A stretch of DNA of 64,000 nt from Nitrolancea sp040255925. GTDB taxonomy: Bacteria; Chloroflexota; Chloroflexia; Thermomicrobiales; Thermomicrobiaceae. A program made the position numbers and the translations under genes. A model generated the notes under the pieces. The model was not told the origin of the DNA and ran no database searches. It worked only from the letters and a program-made list of their open reading frames with translations. Positions within the stretch are counted from its first letter, which is position 1. Each line of letters begins with the position of its first letter. This document shows positions 15,169-24,363 of the stretch, one piece after another. The DNA is taken from contig JBDZVX010000002.1 of NCBI GenBank assembly GCA_040255925.1, positions 1 to 64,000 of the forward strand. Reading direction: 5' to 3'.

Positions 15169-17595
15169 ATGCCCGGTCTACACGCGTTGACGGCCGATCT
15201 CGTAGTCGAAGCGGGGCGCCCCGCGGGAACATCGCCTTTCCTCTCCATTGACCGGGCGGATGGCCTGGGAGCAAAGGGAAGCCGACATTTCTTCGCCGTT
15301 CTTGAACCGGTCGAACCGGGCCCCGGCGCCGCCCAAGCAGCGGCCGAGGTGTTCCAACGCCTGCGTGAGTCCTGGGGGCGCCGGAGTTCGCTGACCCCGA
15401 CGGCCGCCATCCTGGCGGCCGTTCAGGATGTTAATCGCTGGCTCTTCGAGAGCAACCGGCATTCACCGGGGAACCCCATCCGGTTCGGGCTCACCTGTGC
15501 CGTCGCCCGCAACGATGACCTTTACATCGTACAGGCCGCGCCGACCCAGATCCTGATTGGTCAGGAAGGCGAGCTCTATACCTTCCCTGAGCTTGAGCAC
15601 TGGCGACGGAATCACCAATTCCAGACAGACGAGAACTGTGACCAGCCGCTTGGGCTGGACGCGGAGATTGAGCCGGATATCTATCACACCCAAATCGCCG
15701 GCGGCGATCTGATCGTCGTCTGCTCGACCTCCCTCGCCCGGATCATCGAGCGGGAACCGCGAGACGTGTTCGTGGGCAGCGATCCCGATGCCGCGATCGC
15801 ACACCTCGGACGGATCGCCTACGACTACGCGGTCCCCAATGCCTGGGCGGCCGCGATTACCGTACCGGAGGCGGAACCGGAGGGCCCGAATCAGGGAATC
15901 CTCTTCATCAAGCGCGTTGGCGAGTTCTGGAGCAACCTGCTACCGGAAGAGACGGCCGACCGTTTTCGGAGAAGGGGACGCGAGGCGCAATCCGAGGTTG
16001 ACCCCGATGATCTTCCGGGGCACACTCATGGACGCACAGGATACGAGGATTGGGAAACAGCGTCGAGCGATGCCGGCGCGCCGGATGATCGAGATGGAGA
16101 ATCCTGGGAGCCGTTCGCGGCCGCGGCGGAACAATCACCGATCTCCCGTTCGCACGCCGGCCAGGAGCAACGCGACGAGGACGCGGATTTTTGGCGTCCA
16201 TCAGCAGCCGGTGAGCCCTGGGATGATGACCTCCCGGCTGACGCAGGTGAGGGAAGGGGCGGAAAACTGACCAAGTTGCTGGCTGGAGCGATCCTAGCGC
16301 TCTCCGCGGCGGTGGTCGGAGTGTGGCAGATCGCGGTCCACCGGGACCGCACGATCGGCGAGCCACCGGATGATGGCACGCTCGGACTCCCCCGACTTCA
16401 GCGCTTTGACGATACGATGCAGTTTCCCGACTTCACCGGTGTCCGGCGCCGGCTGCCCCGCGCGCCCGTTAGCCGGCGAGCCATTGTCGCGGCGGCCGCG
16501 CTGATCCTCTTGATCGTCGTCGCGGTGGCCTTCACCATTTACAACCGGCAGGCTCAACAACGCGAGGTGCAGCGTACCGCATTGCTCCAAGCCGCGGCGC
16601 AGGCTCGCCAGCAGGCCGGCCAGGCGAGCGAGCCGGCGACCGCCTATGCCTTCCTGCTTGCTGCCCAGGCACGCATCCGGGAGGCCGAACCCCTCGGTCT
16701 GGAAAAGGCGCAAGCCGACCAGGAGCGTGCCACGATTTCCCAGGCCATGGATCAGACGATGAAGGTAGAACGAATCTCCAGCATCCAAGCGGTCGGCGGC
16801 GTTCCGGCCGCACCTCAGGGCGTGACACCGCGCGTCTTCTTCGGGAACGGCCAGCTTTTTATCTTCTCGGACGCGCTCTACCGGCTCGATCCCAACGAGA
16901 CCACACTCGTGCGTTTGCTGGGTTCCGGAGACCAGGTGGATGGGCAGCAAGTCGGCACATTGATTGGCGCATCCTGGGGTGATGGGACGCCGATCGCCTT
17001 TGACAGTCAAAATCTCTACCTGTTCGATCCCACCGGAGCGGGCTGGTCACGTCACCGTCTCGGAACGGCGGGCTCGCCATATGGCGATATCACCGGTTCG
17101 AGCGGCTACGGTGGAAACCTCTACCTCCTCTCGCCCGGCTCAGGAGAAATCCTGAAGTTCACGTCGGACGACTTCAGCGCCCAACCGGAAGCTTGGACCA
17201 GCGGGCTGATCGTGGAAGACCTCCGGGCCGGGGTCGATATGATCGTGGACGGCCGGATCTACGTCCTCCTTCGCGATGGCCGGGTACTCGATTTCTACAT
17301 GAGCGCCCTTGAGAAGACGGTCACCCCGCAGGTCGTCCCGGCGATCACCGATGCCGTCGCGCTTTCGTCGCAGACTGACCGGCCCTACTACTATGTCGCT
17401 GACGATCAGGGACGGATTCTCCGGCTCGATCGTGAGGGCAAGCTCGTGCAACAGTTCATGGCGGACAAGAGCGTATCTGGAGTGCCATCGCTGGACGGCA
17501 TTCAGAGCATGGCGGTTGACGACGTGCTTGGAACGGGCTACGTCCTGACCGATCACGGGCTCCTGATGGTGCGGTTGCCGGGCCCGACACATTGA
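15169..17595 (+). CDS. Membrane protein with PP2C-like N-terminus lacking catalytic motifs
   Basis: An 808-residue protein in three parts. Residues 1-230 follow the PP2C phosphatase strand order (FFAVLEPVE, AAILAAVQDVNRWLFES, FGLTCAVARNDDLYIVQAAPTQILIG, DLIVVCSTSLARII), but the metal-binding GDS and SDG positions read AAPTQ and STS, so it is probably not an active phosphatase. A charged linker follows, then membrane spans near 366-390 and 436-460. Residues 540-805 look like a beta-propeller (FGNGQLFIFSDALYRLD, DSQNLYLFDPTG, GYGGNLYLLSPGSG, ADDQGRILRLDREG). ATG 15169 has GGGGAAGG 6 nt upstream. A sensor or scaffold role is my inference. Confidence 0.62.
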   Translation: MPGLHALTADLVVEAGRPAGTSPFLSIDRADGLGAKGSRHFFAVLEPVEPGPGAAQAAAEVFQRLRESWGRRSSLTPTAAILAAVQDVNRWLFESNRHSPGNPIRFGLTCAVARNDDLYIVQAAPTQILIGQEGELYTFPELEHWRRNHQFQTDENCDQPLGLDAEIEPDIYHTQIAGGDLIVVCSTSLARIIEREPRDVFVGSDPDAAIAHLGRIAYDYAVPNAWAAAITVPEAEPEGPNQGILFIKRVGEFWSNLLPEETADRFRRRGREAQSEVDPDDLPGHTHGRTGYEDWETASSDAGAPDDRDGESWEPFAAAAEQSPISRSHAGQEQRDEDADFWRPSAAGEPWDDDLPADAGEGRGGKLTKLLAGAILALSAAVVGVWQIAVHRDRTIGEPPDDGTLGLPRLQRFDDTMQFPDFTGVRRRLPRAPVSRRAIVAAAALILLIVVAVAFTIYNRQAQQREVQRTALLQAAAQARQQAGQASEPATAYAFLLAAQARIREAEPLGLEKAQADQERATISQAMDQTMKVERISSIQAVGGVPAAPQGVTPRVFFGNGQLFIFSDALYRLDPNETTLVRLLGSGDQVDGQQVGTLIGASWGDGTPIAFDSQNLYLFDPTGAGWSRHRLGTAGSPYGDITGSSGYGGNLYLLSPGSGEILKFTSDDFSAQPEAWTSGLIVEDLRAGVDMIVDGRIYVLLRDGRVLDFYMSALEKTVTPQVVPAITDAVALSSQTDRPYYYVADDQGRILRLDREGKLVQQFMADKSVSGVPSLDGIQSMAVDDVLGTGYVLTDHGLLMVRLPGPTH

Positions 17596-17611
17596 TCCGA
17601 TACGGGTAAGA

Positions 17612-17649
17612 AGCCGGTGGGCGTCACGCGCGCGTGATGCCCACCGGCT
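17612..17649. terminator. Bidirectional terminator
   Basis: A nearly perfect 38-nt palindrome with one G-T pair: arm AGCCGGTGGGCGTCACGCG from 17612, its complement ending at 17649. It lies exactly between the convergent membrane-protein and cupredoxin genes, so it can end transcription from both sides. Confidence 0.75.
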
Positions 17650-17657
17650 CGCCTTCG

Positions 17658-18062
17658 TCAGTTCCCCACGACGATGACCGTGCCGAGCATGCTCGGATGC
17701 AGCGTGCACCAGTACGGGAACGTGCCAGGCTGCTCGAACCGGTAGCGGAACACGTCACCCTGCTCCAGGATCTTCGACTCCCAGACATTCCCCTCTTTGC
17801 TGGCCGTCGTATGTTGGGTCGGTCCGTCGTTGGTCCAGACGACCGTCGTGCCGGGCTTGATCGTGATCGTAGACGGCTCAAAGGCGAAATCGACAATACG
17901 GACCTGCACCTCTTCAGACGACGCCAGCGGCACTGAAACGCTCACACCGCCTGGAGGATTCGTATTCGCCGCCGGCTGCGCGCCACCGCACCCGGCAAGC
18001 GCCACGATTGAGGCCAGCAGAAGGAGAGCCGGGACGCCCCGGACGAGCGCGGGAACCAGCAT
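17658..18062 (-). CDS. Cupredoxin (plastocyanin-like) lipoprotein
   Basis: A 134-residue exported copper protein. The signal peptide ends in the lipobox LAGC with Cys25 as the lipidated residue, so it should be anchored on the outer face of the membrane. The type-1 copper ligands are visible: His84 in PTQHTTAS, then Cys119, His122 and Met125 in WCTLHPSMLG. The fold pattern FEPSTITIKPGTTVVWTNDG and GTFPYWC is typical. It probably shuttles electrons outside the cell membrane; the partner is not in the window. ATG 18062 has an AAGGGATGGA site. Confidence 0.92.
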   Translation of the reverse strand: MLVPALVRGVPALLLLASIVALAGCGGAQPAANTNPPGGVSVSVPLASSEEVQVRIVDFAFEPSTITIKPGTTVVWTNDGPTQHTTASKEGNVWESKILEQGDVFRYRFEQPGTFPYWCTLHPSMLGTVIVVGN

Positions 18063-18302
18063 AATGTGTCCATCCCTTGTAGCTACCGCGAAAGCGAGCC
18101 TGCGCTGCTCCCGCGCCGGATCAACCTACCCCTTCTACGCGTCATCCGGCCGATCGGATGAGCCGGGCGGCGGTCCCTCCTGAGGCCCGCCCAGCAAGTA
18201 TCCTTACCGTGACGCGCGATTGGGCACCGTGATCCGCCACCAACCGGCGATTTAAGGGCGTACGACCGGTATGCTGGGCGGGAGACGAGGAGAACCGTAG
18301 TC

Positions 18303-20225
18303 ATGCGCGCCGCGCCGGCCAGCAACCACCACCGGCCCCTGCCAGGGTTCTGGGGCACGCCCACGGAAGGCATCGTCGCCGGGGTGCTCTTAGCGGCGAT
18401 TTCGACAACCCTCATGCTCGAATCGATGCGAGTCTTTGTCTCCTATACGGTGTTCGTTGTCGATGAAAGCAACCGGATCGCACTCGCGGCGATCGTCTTC
18501 GGCACGATCCTGAGCATCGGAATGGCCGGTGCACTGATCCGGGGCCTGGGTCCAGCCCAGTCCATCACACTCCCGCTCATCCTCCTGGCGATCTCGCGCA
18601 TTGCTCTCCAGTTCTGGCCGCTTCCCGAGGCCCGTTTGGTCCTAGGAGCGATAGCGGTGATCGGCTGGGGCTGGCTAATGATCGCGCTGCTGTCGGTCGC
18701 ACGGGAGGCCGTTGCGCTGGGGATCGGGTTCGGGCTGGGGCTCGATCTGGCGATCCGGATCGCCGCCGGCACGGTCGATCTTCCCTGGATGACCGGCTTC
18801 GCCGCCGGATCGATCACGGTCTTGTTGGCCGCGGCCATGATTGTCGCGTCCCTTCGGCATAAAACGACCGCGTACCCATCCGAACCCGCTCCAATCCGGG
18901 CGGCATCACTGATCGCGATCGGGCCGGCACTGGCGCTCTTCCATTTGATGACCGGTAACCCTGGACTGGCCCAGACCGTGACGGGGTTGATGTTCCCTCA
19001 GGCGGCCTACGCTCTGGCGCTCGGCACCGCGCTGGGTATCACCGGCAGCGTCTACATCACCGTCAACCCGTGCCGAACCCGACGCATCGCCGGGAGCCCC
19101 TACCTCACCGGTATCCTGATCTTGATCGGCTCAACCAGCCTCTGGCTGACCCACAACAACTCGGTATTGGCGCCGGCCGGTTTGGCGGCTATCACCGGTG
19201 TTGGTCTCATCCTGCTCACGCAGGCGCTGCTCATGCGGGGACGCACTGCGTACCGGCCGGGAGCCGGGTGGACTACCGTCTGGTTCACCCTAGGGATGGT
19301 GCTCCAGGTCGGGATCGAATTTGCCTATTATACCTTCACCGGGTTGCCGGTCCTGATCGCGGTCGCATTCCTCCTCCTGGCATTTGCAACCGGAATCGGC
19401 GGAGAACGACCACCCGTGGCCACTACCTTGCCGGCGCCGGTCCTGTTCATCCCCGCGACCGTGGTCGCGGTGCTCCTCCTCTCCTACGGCTACCATCTCA
19501 TCACCTGGACAGAGCCGGCATCCGGGCCGCCGCCGGCCGGTGAACTGACGGTCGTGACCTACAACATTCAATCCGGCTTCGCGATTGATGACACGTGGAA
19601 TCTTGAGCGAACGGCGCGAACAATCGAGGCCGAGCATCCGGATATCGTGGTGTTGCAGGAGGTCAGTCGCGGTTGGCTAGTGACGAGCGGGGTCGATGAG
19701 GCGATGTGGCTGAGCCAGCGACTTGCTATGCCCATCGTCTTCGGTGCCAACTCCGGTGATGAGCTGTGGGGGAACGCCATTCTCACCCGCGCGCCGATCC
19801 TGGATACGGCCAGCGAGCGCTACACCGTCACCGAGAATCTGAAACGGAGTGTGGTTGGCGTGAAGCTCGAAACCCAGGCGGGCGATCTCTGGGTATTCGG
19901 AACGCATCTGGATAACCCTGGAAACGCGGAGGAGGTCCGGCTCGCCCAGACCCACCAACTGCTGGAATTCGTGAAGGGCCGGTCGCCGGCGTTGATTCTC
20001 GGGGATCTGAACTCCGATCCCGGTGATCCCGTTTTAAGCGCGCTCAACGCGGCCGGATTCACCGATCCGGGGAAGTTGCTGCGATCCGGAGCCTTCACGT
20101 CGAGCGACCGGCGCAGGATCGATTACATTCTGGTTCCGCCCGGCGTCACGGTGCGGGATCTCCACATCCCAGATAGCACGGCCTCGGATCACCGCCCGGT
20201 CGTCGCGCGAATTCAGTTCCGGTAA
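18303..20225 (+). CDS. Membrane-anchored endonuclease/exonuclease/phosphatase family protein
   Basis: A 640-residue protein. About the first 400 residues form roughly ten to twelve membrane spans with no family I can name. Residues 415-640 are an EEP-fold hydrolase: LTVVTYNIQSG (Asn), DIVVLQEVSRG (Glu), WGNAILTRAPI, VFGTHLDNPG, LILGDLNSDPGD and the terminal TASDHRPVVARIQF. Such domains cut phosphodiesters, including lipid head groups or nucleic acid; given the membrane anchor a lipid or extracytoplasmic substrate is plausible. ATG 18303 has GAGGAGA upstream. Confidence 0.85.
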   Translation: MRAAPASNHHRPLPGFWGTPTEGIVAGVLLAAISTTLMLESMRVFVSYTVFVVDESNRIALAAIVFGTILSIGMAGALIRGLGPAQSITLPLILLAISRIALQFWPLPEARLVLGAIAVIGWGWLMIALLSVAREAVALGIGFGLGLDLAIRIAAGTVDLPWMTGFAAGSITVLLAAAMIVASLRHKTTAYPSEPAPIRAASLIAIGPALALFHLMTGNPGLAQTVTGLMFPQAAYALALGTALGITGSVYITVNPCRTRRIAGSPYLTGILILIGSTSLWLTHNNSVLAPAGLAAITGVGLILLTQALLMRGRTAYRPGAGWTTVWFTLGMVLQVGIEFAYYTFTGLPVLIAVAFLLLAFATGIGGERPPVATTLPAPVLFIPATVVAVLLLSYGYHLITWTEPASGPPPAGELTVVTYNIQSGFAIDDTWNLERTARTIEAEHPDIVVLQEVSRGWLVTSGVDEAMWLSQRLAMPIVFGANSGDELWGNAILTRAPILDTASERYTVTENLKRSVVGVKLETQAGDLWVFGTHLDNPGNAEEVRLAQTHQLLEFVKGRSPALILGDLNSDPGDPVLSALNAAGFTDPGKLLRSGAFTSSDRRRIDYILVPPGVTVRDLHIPDSTASDHRPVVARIQFR

Positions 20226-20252
20226 GGATCGTACTCCCTAGCGAAACGCCTC

Positions 20253-20281
20253 AGGCACGATCCGGGGCCACGCGATCGTGA
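20253..20281. terminator. Hairpin between convergent EEP and nuclease genes
   Basis: CACGATC and GATCGTG flank an 11-nt loop in the 69-nt gap between the two convergent stop codons. There is no T-run. Confidence 0.4.
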
Positions 20282-20294
20282 ACCGCTTCAGTTC

Positions 20295-21191
20295 TCAGTG
20301 AGCCGGCGGGAAGTCCGAGAGTTGGGCGATATCGGTGAGAACGATCTGCGGCTTATCGTGGTACATCTCGGCGGTGCCGCTCACGTAGACATAGCCGCGC
20401 CCTTGCTCGGCGTAGCGCCGATCGATCAGCCGCAGGATGCGCTGGCCCGTCTCACTGTTCTTGTCAGGGATCCAGAGGTTGAACTTATGATACGGCGACC
20501 CGGCATAGACGAGCGCCCCTCCCCCGGACCACTCTTGATATCCACCCTGGAGATCGCACAGGACGGTGATCGGGATACTGGCGTTCGCTGCCGCGATGAT
20601 CTGCTGGTAGTCCAAACGCACCGAAAGCACCCCGGCCGGAATGCCGCGCTCGCGGTAGTCCTCGACGACCAATGCCCGGAGAGCCCACCACGGCACAAGT
20701 GTGGCGTAGTCGCGTGCAGGGCCGCCCTGGTTGGTGTTTGGATCCCAAATCACGAGATTGTCGGCTTGTGCCTCGACTTCCGCACGAGTAAACGCTTCGT
20801 GACAGATTCGCGAGCGGCCATACTTGACGAAGTAGGGGCTCCAACCTTCTCGGATGAGCTTGAGGTTGTAGTTCTCCCCCGCCTTGTGAACATAGCAGAG
20901 CAGACGGCCGAAGTTGTCCCGGTGCTTGTGGTCATCGACATCGACCGGGTCGTCGGTATCGAACTCGATGGAAACCCGCGTCAGGCTCCCGTTCGCGTCA
21001 GTGAAGTAGGCCTTTGCCATTTGACTAGCGGCCTTACCGGCGTTGGTAACCGGCTTCGATCCGCCAAGTTGGCTCTCCTCGGTATCGACGCAGGTAAGCC
21101 GGAGTGATTCATTCTTGCCGTTGAGGAGAACCTTGATGGTATCTCCGTCCACGACCTTGGTGACCTGGAGGTTTTCGATCCTGGTTCCCAT
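20295..21191 (-). CDS. Staphylococcal nuclease-like (SNase) domain protein
   Basis: A 298-residue protein with an N-terminal SNase fold: VTKVVDGDTIKVLLNGKNESLRLTCVDTEES gives the metal-site Asp, the Arg and Glu positions, and RDNFGRLLCYV carries the second Arg; LIREGWSPYFVKYGRS completes it. The C-terminal 130 residues are less familiar and end in a segment (GRGYVYVSGTAEMYHDKPQIVLTD) that looks like an OB-fold nucleic-acid-binding strand set. There is no signal peptide, so a cytosolic nuclease. ATG 21191 is chosen for GGAGGG 7 nt upstream; the frame runs to 21413. Confidence 0.82.
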   Translation of the reverse strand: MGTRIENLQVTKVVDGDTIKVLLNGKNESLRLTCVDTEESQLGGSKPVTNAGKAASQMAKAYFTDANGSLTRVSIEFDTDDPVDVDDHKHRDNFGRLLCYVHKAGENYNLKLIREGWSPYFVKYGRSRICHEAFTRAEVEAQADNLVIWDPNTNQGGPARDYATLVPWWALRALVVEDYRERGIPAGVLSVRLDYQQIIAAANASIPITVLCDLQGGYQEWSGGGALVYAGSPYHKFNLWIPDKNSETGQRILRLIDRRYAEQGRGYVYVSGTAEMYHDKPQIVLTDIAQLSDFPPAH

Positions 21192-21530
21192 GACAACCCT
21201 CCATATCCAATGCAGCGACAATGGCAGCGACTGCGGCAATCGGTAAGGGCGCGAGATAGTCAGGAACCGATGTACTTTCACAAGGATGGTGCGTGGGTGT
21301 TCCATTACAAGGTTCGCACGAGCCGCGCCAATACGAGCATGACTTCTCGGTCGAGGCGCTCGAATGTCGAGCGATAGGGATTCGTAGCTTGCAACCATGA
21401 GGTAGCAACTCATTTGCCAAACCTTTCTGAACGCGCATGGATACGGCGCGTTTGGGGCAAAGAAAAGAACTGTGGTACGATCCGACCCGGCTGACAGCGA
21501 GCAAGTGATAAGCGGGGCTACCCGGCAAGC
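21192..21530. other. Divergent spacer between nuclease gene and mreD
   Basis: About 340 nt. The nuclease ribosome site is at the left end. Near the right end TTGGGG (21452-21457) and TACGAT (21476-21481), spacer 18 nt, with TG one base before the -10, could be the mreD promoter. I see no gene. Confidence 0.4.
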
Positions 21531-22028
21531 GTGACACGCCTCTTTTTTGCCCTCACCCTTCTGATTGTGTCGATCGCACAGGCAACGATCCTTCCCGCGT
21601 TCAACGTGTACGGGATCGGGCCAAACCTGTGTCTCGTCCTGCTGCTCGTCTGGAGCGGGCTTCGAGGTGTCCCGGAAGGGCTGATTTGGGCCTTTCCACT
21701 CGGCCTCTTGTTCGATTTCCTGTCATTGGCCCCCCTAGGGTCGCACGGGCTGGCATTGGCGCCGGTAGCGATGATCGGCGGGCTCGCCCGCCAGCGGGTC
21801 TTCCACAGCGGAATACTCGTCATGATGCTCTTGGTCATCACCGCCACCCTGGCGCACCAATTTGTCGCGTCCCTGGTTGCGGCAGCCGGCGGGGAAGGGT
21901 ATGGGCTCGCGGCCGCGGCACGCTTAGGATTTCTCACCGCCCTGCTCAACATGGTCGCGGTGCCACCGGTCTATCTGGTCATCCGGATCATGGACCGGTT
22001 AGGAGTGGGTCGTGCAGCGCCGGCATAA
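21531..22028 (+). CDS. mreD: Rod shape-determining protein MreD
   Basis: A 165-residue integral membrane protein with about five spans. The pattern fits MreD: a N-terminal span ending in QATILPAFNVYGIGPNLCLVLLLVWSG, then GLLFDFLSLAPLGSHGLALAP. MreD belongs to the elongation complex with MreB/MreC and PBP2, inserting peptidoglycan along the cell body. mreB and mreC are not upstream here as in the usual order. It starts with GTG and its end overlaps the PBP2 gene by 17 nt, so the two are coupled. Confidence 0.82.
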   Translation: MTRLFFALTLLIVSIAQATILPAFNVYGIGPNLCLVLLLVWSGLRGVPEGLIWAFPLGLLFDFLSLAPLGSHGLALAPVAMIGGLARQRVFHSGILVMMLLVITATLAHQFVASLVAAAGGEGYGLAAAARLGFLTALLNMVAVPPVYLVIRIMDRLGVGRAAPA

Positions 22029-24267
22029 GCGGATGGAGCTGGTCCGCCCGGTCGAGCGCAAGCGCCGGCGCTTTGGCGGGTATTTCACCGGCGATAGGAC
22101 GCTCACCCGGCGGATGTTCCTCCTCAAAGGATTGGTCCTCGGTGGATTTACCGTGCTGGCCGGAAAGCTCTGGAAGATGCAGGTCTTGGACGTCCAGGAC
22201 TATGAAGACCTCGCCATGGGCAACGTCATCCGCCCGAAAGCGCTCAAAGCCGCGCGTGGCCTCATCGTTGACCGGAATGGGAACCTCCTCGCCGATAACC
22301 GGAAAAGCTGGACGGTATCGGTGATTCCGGCACGACTCCCGGATGACGACGAACGGCGCAAGTACGTACTCGGCGAACTCACAAAGGCGCTCGAGCTGAA
22401 GGATATGCTCGTCGTCCGGCCCAACGCGCTTCCGAAAGGCTCCGAACATTTTGTCCTCCAGTCCGTCGCCACGGCGATCGGTACCGATCCGAACGATCTG
22501 ATCCGTCAGGTGCTCCAAGGGACATCGAAATCCAAGCTCATTGCGATCCGAGACGAGCTCACACCGGACGATGCCGCCCGGCTAAGACCAGCCGTCGAAC
22601 AACTGGCCGGAGTCCACGTGATGAACGAACTCGACTATCTGCTCGGGCTCAACCCCGGTTCCGACGCCCCGGTCGAAGTCAAGAAAGATATCGATACGAA
22701 GATCGCGATGGCACTTCAGGCGAACCAGCTCTACCTGCCCGGTGTGGAGGTCAGCGACGACACCCTGATCCGCCAATATCCAGCCGGGCCGGAGTTCTCG
22801 CATGTCCTCGGGTACGTCGGGCCGGTGACCGAGGAGGAGTACACCGCCGGACTCGATCCAGAAGGCAACACCCTCAATAATCTCTATCTGCCGACCGATA
22901 TGGTCGGCCGGGGTGGACTTGAAGAGGCACTCGAGGAATCGCTCCGTGGCCGGCGCGGGATCAAATGGGTCCAAACCGACGCGCATGGCGCGCAAGTATC
23001 GGAGATCGAACAGCGCCGGCTCAGCTCGAGCTCCGGCTTGACGGCGGTCTTGACGCTCGACCGGGATTTTCAGAAGGCGGTGGCCGTGGCCCTCCAAGAA
23101 GGGATCGATGCCGCGAACGCCGGCGCTATCGAGGAAGGGAAGGACGCGGTCGGAGCCGGTGTCGCCATCGCGATGGACCCACAAAACGGGGATATCCTGG
23201 CGCTCGTCAGCCTACCGAATTTCGACAACCAGCTCTTCGTCGACGGTATCTCCCAGGAACAATACGAAGCATACATCAACAACGAATTCAAACCGCTCAC
23301 AAATTTCGCTATCAGTGGCGCATTTCCGCCCGGCTCCACCATCAAGCCCTTGATCGCGGCCTCCGCGCTCCAGGCCGGCACGCTCAAGGCAAGTTCCTAT
23401 TTCGAGTGCAATGGAGCGATCCGCGTTCCTACGATCTACGATGAGACGGGCGGCAACCGGTATGTCTGCTGGGATCCGGCGGGCCATGGTTCGGTTGAGG
23501 TCGAAGAAGCGCTGGCGCAGTCCTGCGATATCTTCTTCTACAACGTCGGGGCCCCGGGCCAGGTCGCCGAAGGCTCGACCGTTCCGCTCCATTACTACAA
23601 TCCTGGAGACTCTACCCCGCACTACTTCTCCGGGCTCGGGATCGAGAAGATCAAGCAGTATCTGGAACACGATTACGGGTTCGGGGCGATCACCGGGATT
23701 GAACTGGCCGGCGAATTGGAAGGGCTGGTGCCGGATGCGAAGTGGCTCTACCAATCATCTTTGCATGGGATCTGGTCGATTGGTGATACGATCAATGTCT
23801 CCATCGGTCAGGGATACCTGTCCTGCACGCCACTTCAACTCCTCTGCGGCATCGCCGCGATCGCCAACGGAGGCAGCTTCTACCGGCCGCGTTTGGTCAA
23901 GGCGCTCAAGGATGAGCAAGGGAATACAGTGAAAGAGTTCGCGGCGGACGCGGTTCGGAAGCTTTCGATCCAGTCCAGCTACATCGATATCGTCCGGCGG
24001 GGCATGCGCCAGGCCGTGACCTACGGCACCGCCAAGGGGAAGTTCGCTAAGGCCCCGAGCAGTCTCACCATCGCCGGGAAGACCGGGACCGCCGAGTTCG
24101 GTCAGGCAGTCGATGGCAAATACAAGAAGCAGCACGCCTGGTTTACCGCGTTCGCGCCCTATGATAATCCCACGATCGCGCTTGCCGTCCTGATTCAAGG
24201 CGGCGGCGAGGGGGCAACCTACGCCGTGCCGGTAGCCGACGAGATGCTCGCGGCGTTCTTTAAGTAA
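22012..24267 (+). CDS. mrdA: Penicillin-binding protein 2 (elongation transpeptidase)
   Basis: A 751-residue class B PBP. A single membrane anchor (MFLLKGLVLGGFTVLAGKLW) is followed by the dimerisation domain with RPKALKAARGLIVDRNGNLLADN, then the transpeptidase. The active-site Ser is in PPGSTIKP (about residue 442), the SxN-type motif is SCD and KTG is in GKTGTAEF (about 690). It cross-links peptidoglycan during elongation. A DY...ISHVLGYVGPV segment is typical of PBP2. The start is GTG 22012 behind AGGAG, 6 nt spacing. Coupled with mreD upstream and close to minC downstream. Confidence 0.92.
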   Translation: MQRRHKRMELVRPVERKRRRFGGYFTGDRTLTRRMFLLKGLVLGGFTVLAGKLWKMQVLDVQDYEDLAMGNVIRPKALKAARGLIVDRNGNLLADNRKSWTVSVIPARLPDDDERRKYVLGELTKALELKDMLVVRPNALPKGSEHFVLQSVATAIGTDPNDLIRQVLQGTSKSKLIAIRDELTPDDAARLRPAVEQLAGVHVMNELDYLLGLNPGSDAPVEVKKDIDTKIAMALQANQLYLPGVEVSDDTLIRQYPAGPEFSHVLGYVGPVTEEEYTAGLDPEGNTLNNLYLPTDMVGRGGLEEALEESLRGRRGIKWVQTDAHGAQVSEIEQRRLSSSSGLTAVLTLDRDFQKAVAVALQEGIDAANAGAIEEGKDAVGAGVAIAMDPQNGDILALVSLPNFDNQLFVDGISQEQYEAYINNEFKPLTNFAISGAFPPGSTIKPLIAASALQAGTLKASSYFECNGAIRVPTIYDETGGNRYVCWDPAGHGSVEVEEALAQSCDIFFYNVGAPGQVAEGSTVPLHYYNPGDSTPHYFSGLGIEKIKQYLEHDYGFGAITGIELAGELEGLVPDAKWLYQSSLHGIWSIGDTINVSIGQGYLSCTPLQLLCGIAAIANGGSFYRPRLVKALKDEQGNTVKEFAADAVRKLSIQSSYIDIVRRGMRQAVTYGTAKGKFAKAPSSLTIAGKTGTAEFGQAVDGKYKKQHAWFTAFAPYDNPTIALAVLIQGGGEGATYAVPVADEMLAAFFK

Positions 24268-24363
24268 GACTGGAAGCGAACCGGCAGCAAACCCCGCGTC
24301 ATCGAGTGGCGGCCGCACGCGGAGCGTCCGGCCGGCGACTGAACCGGGAGGAGTGGAATCACA

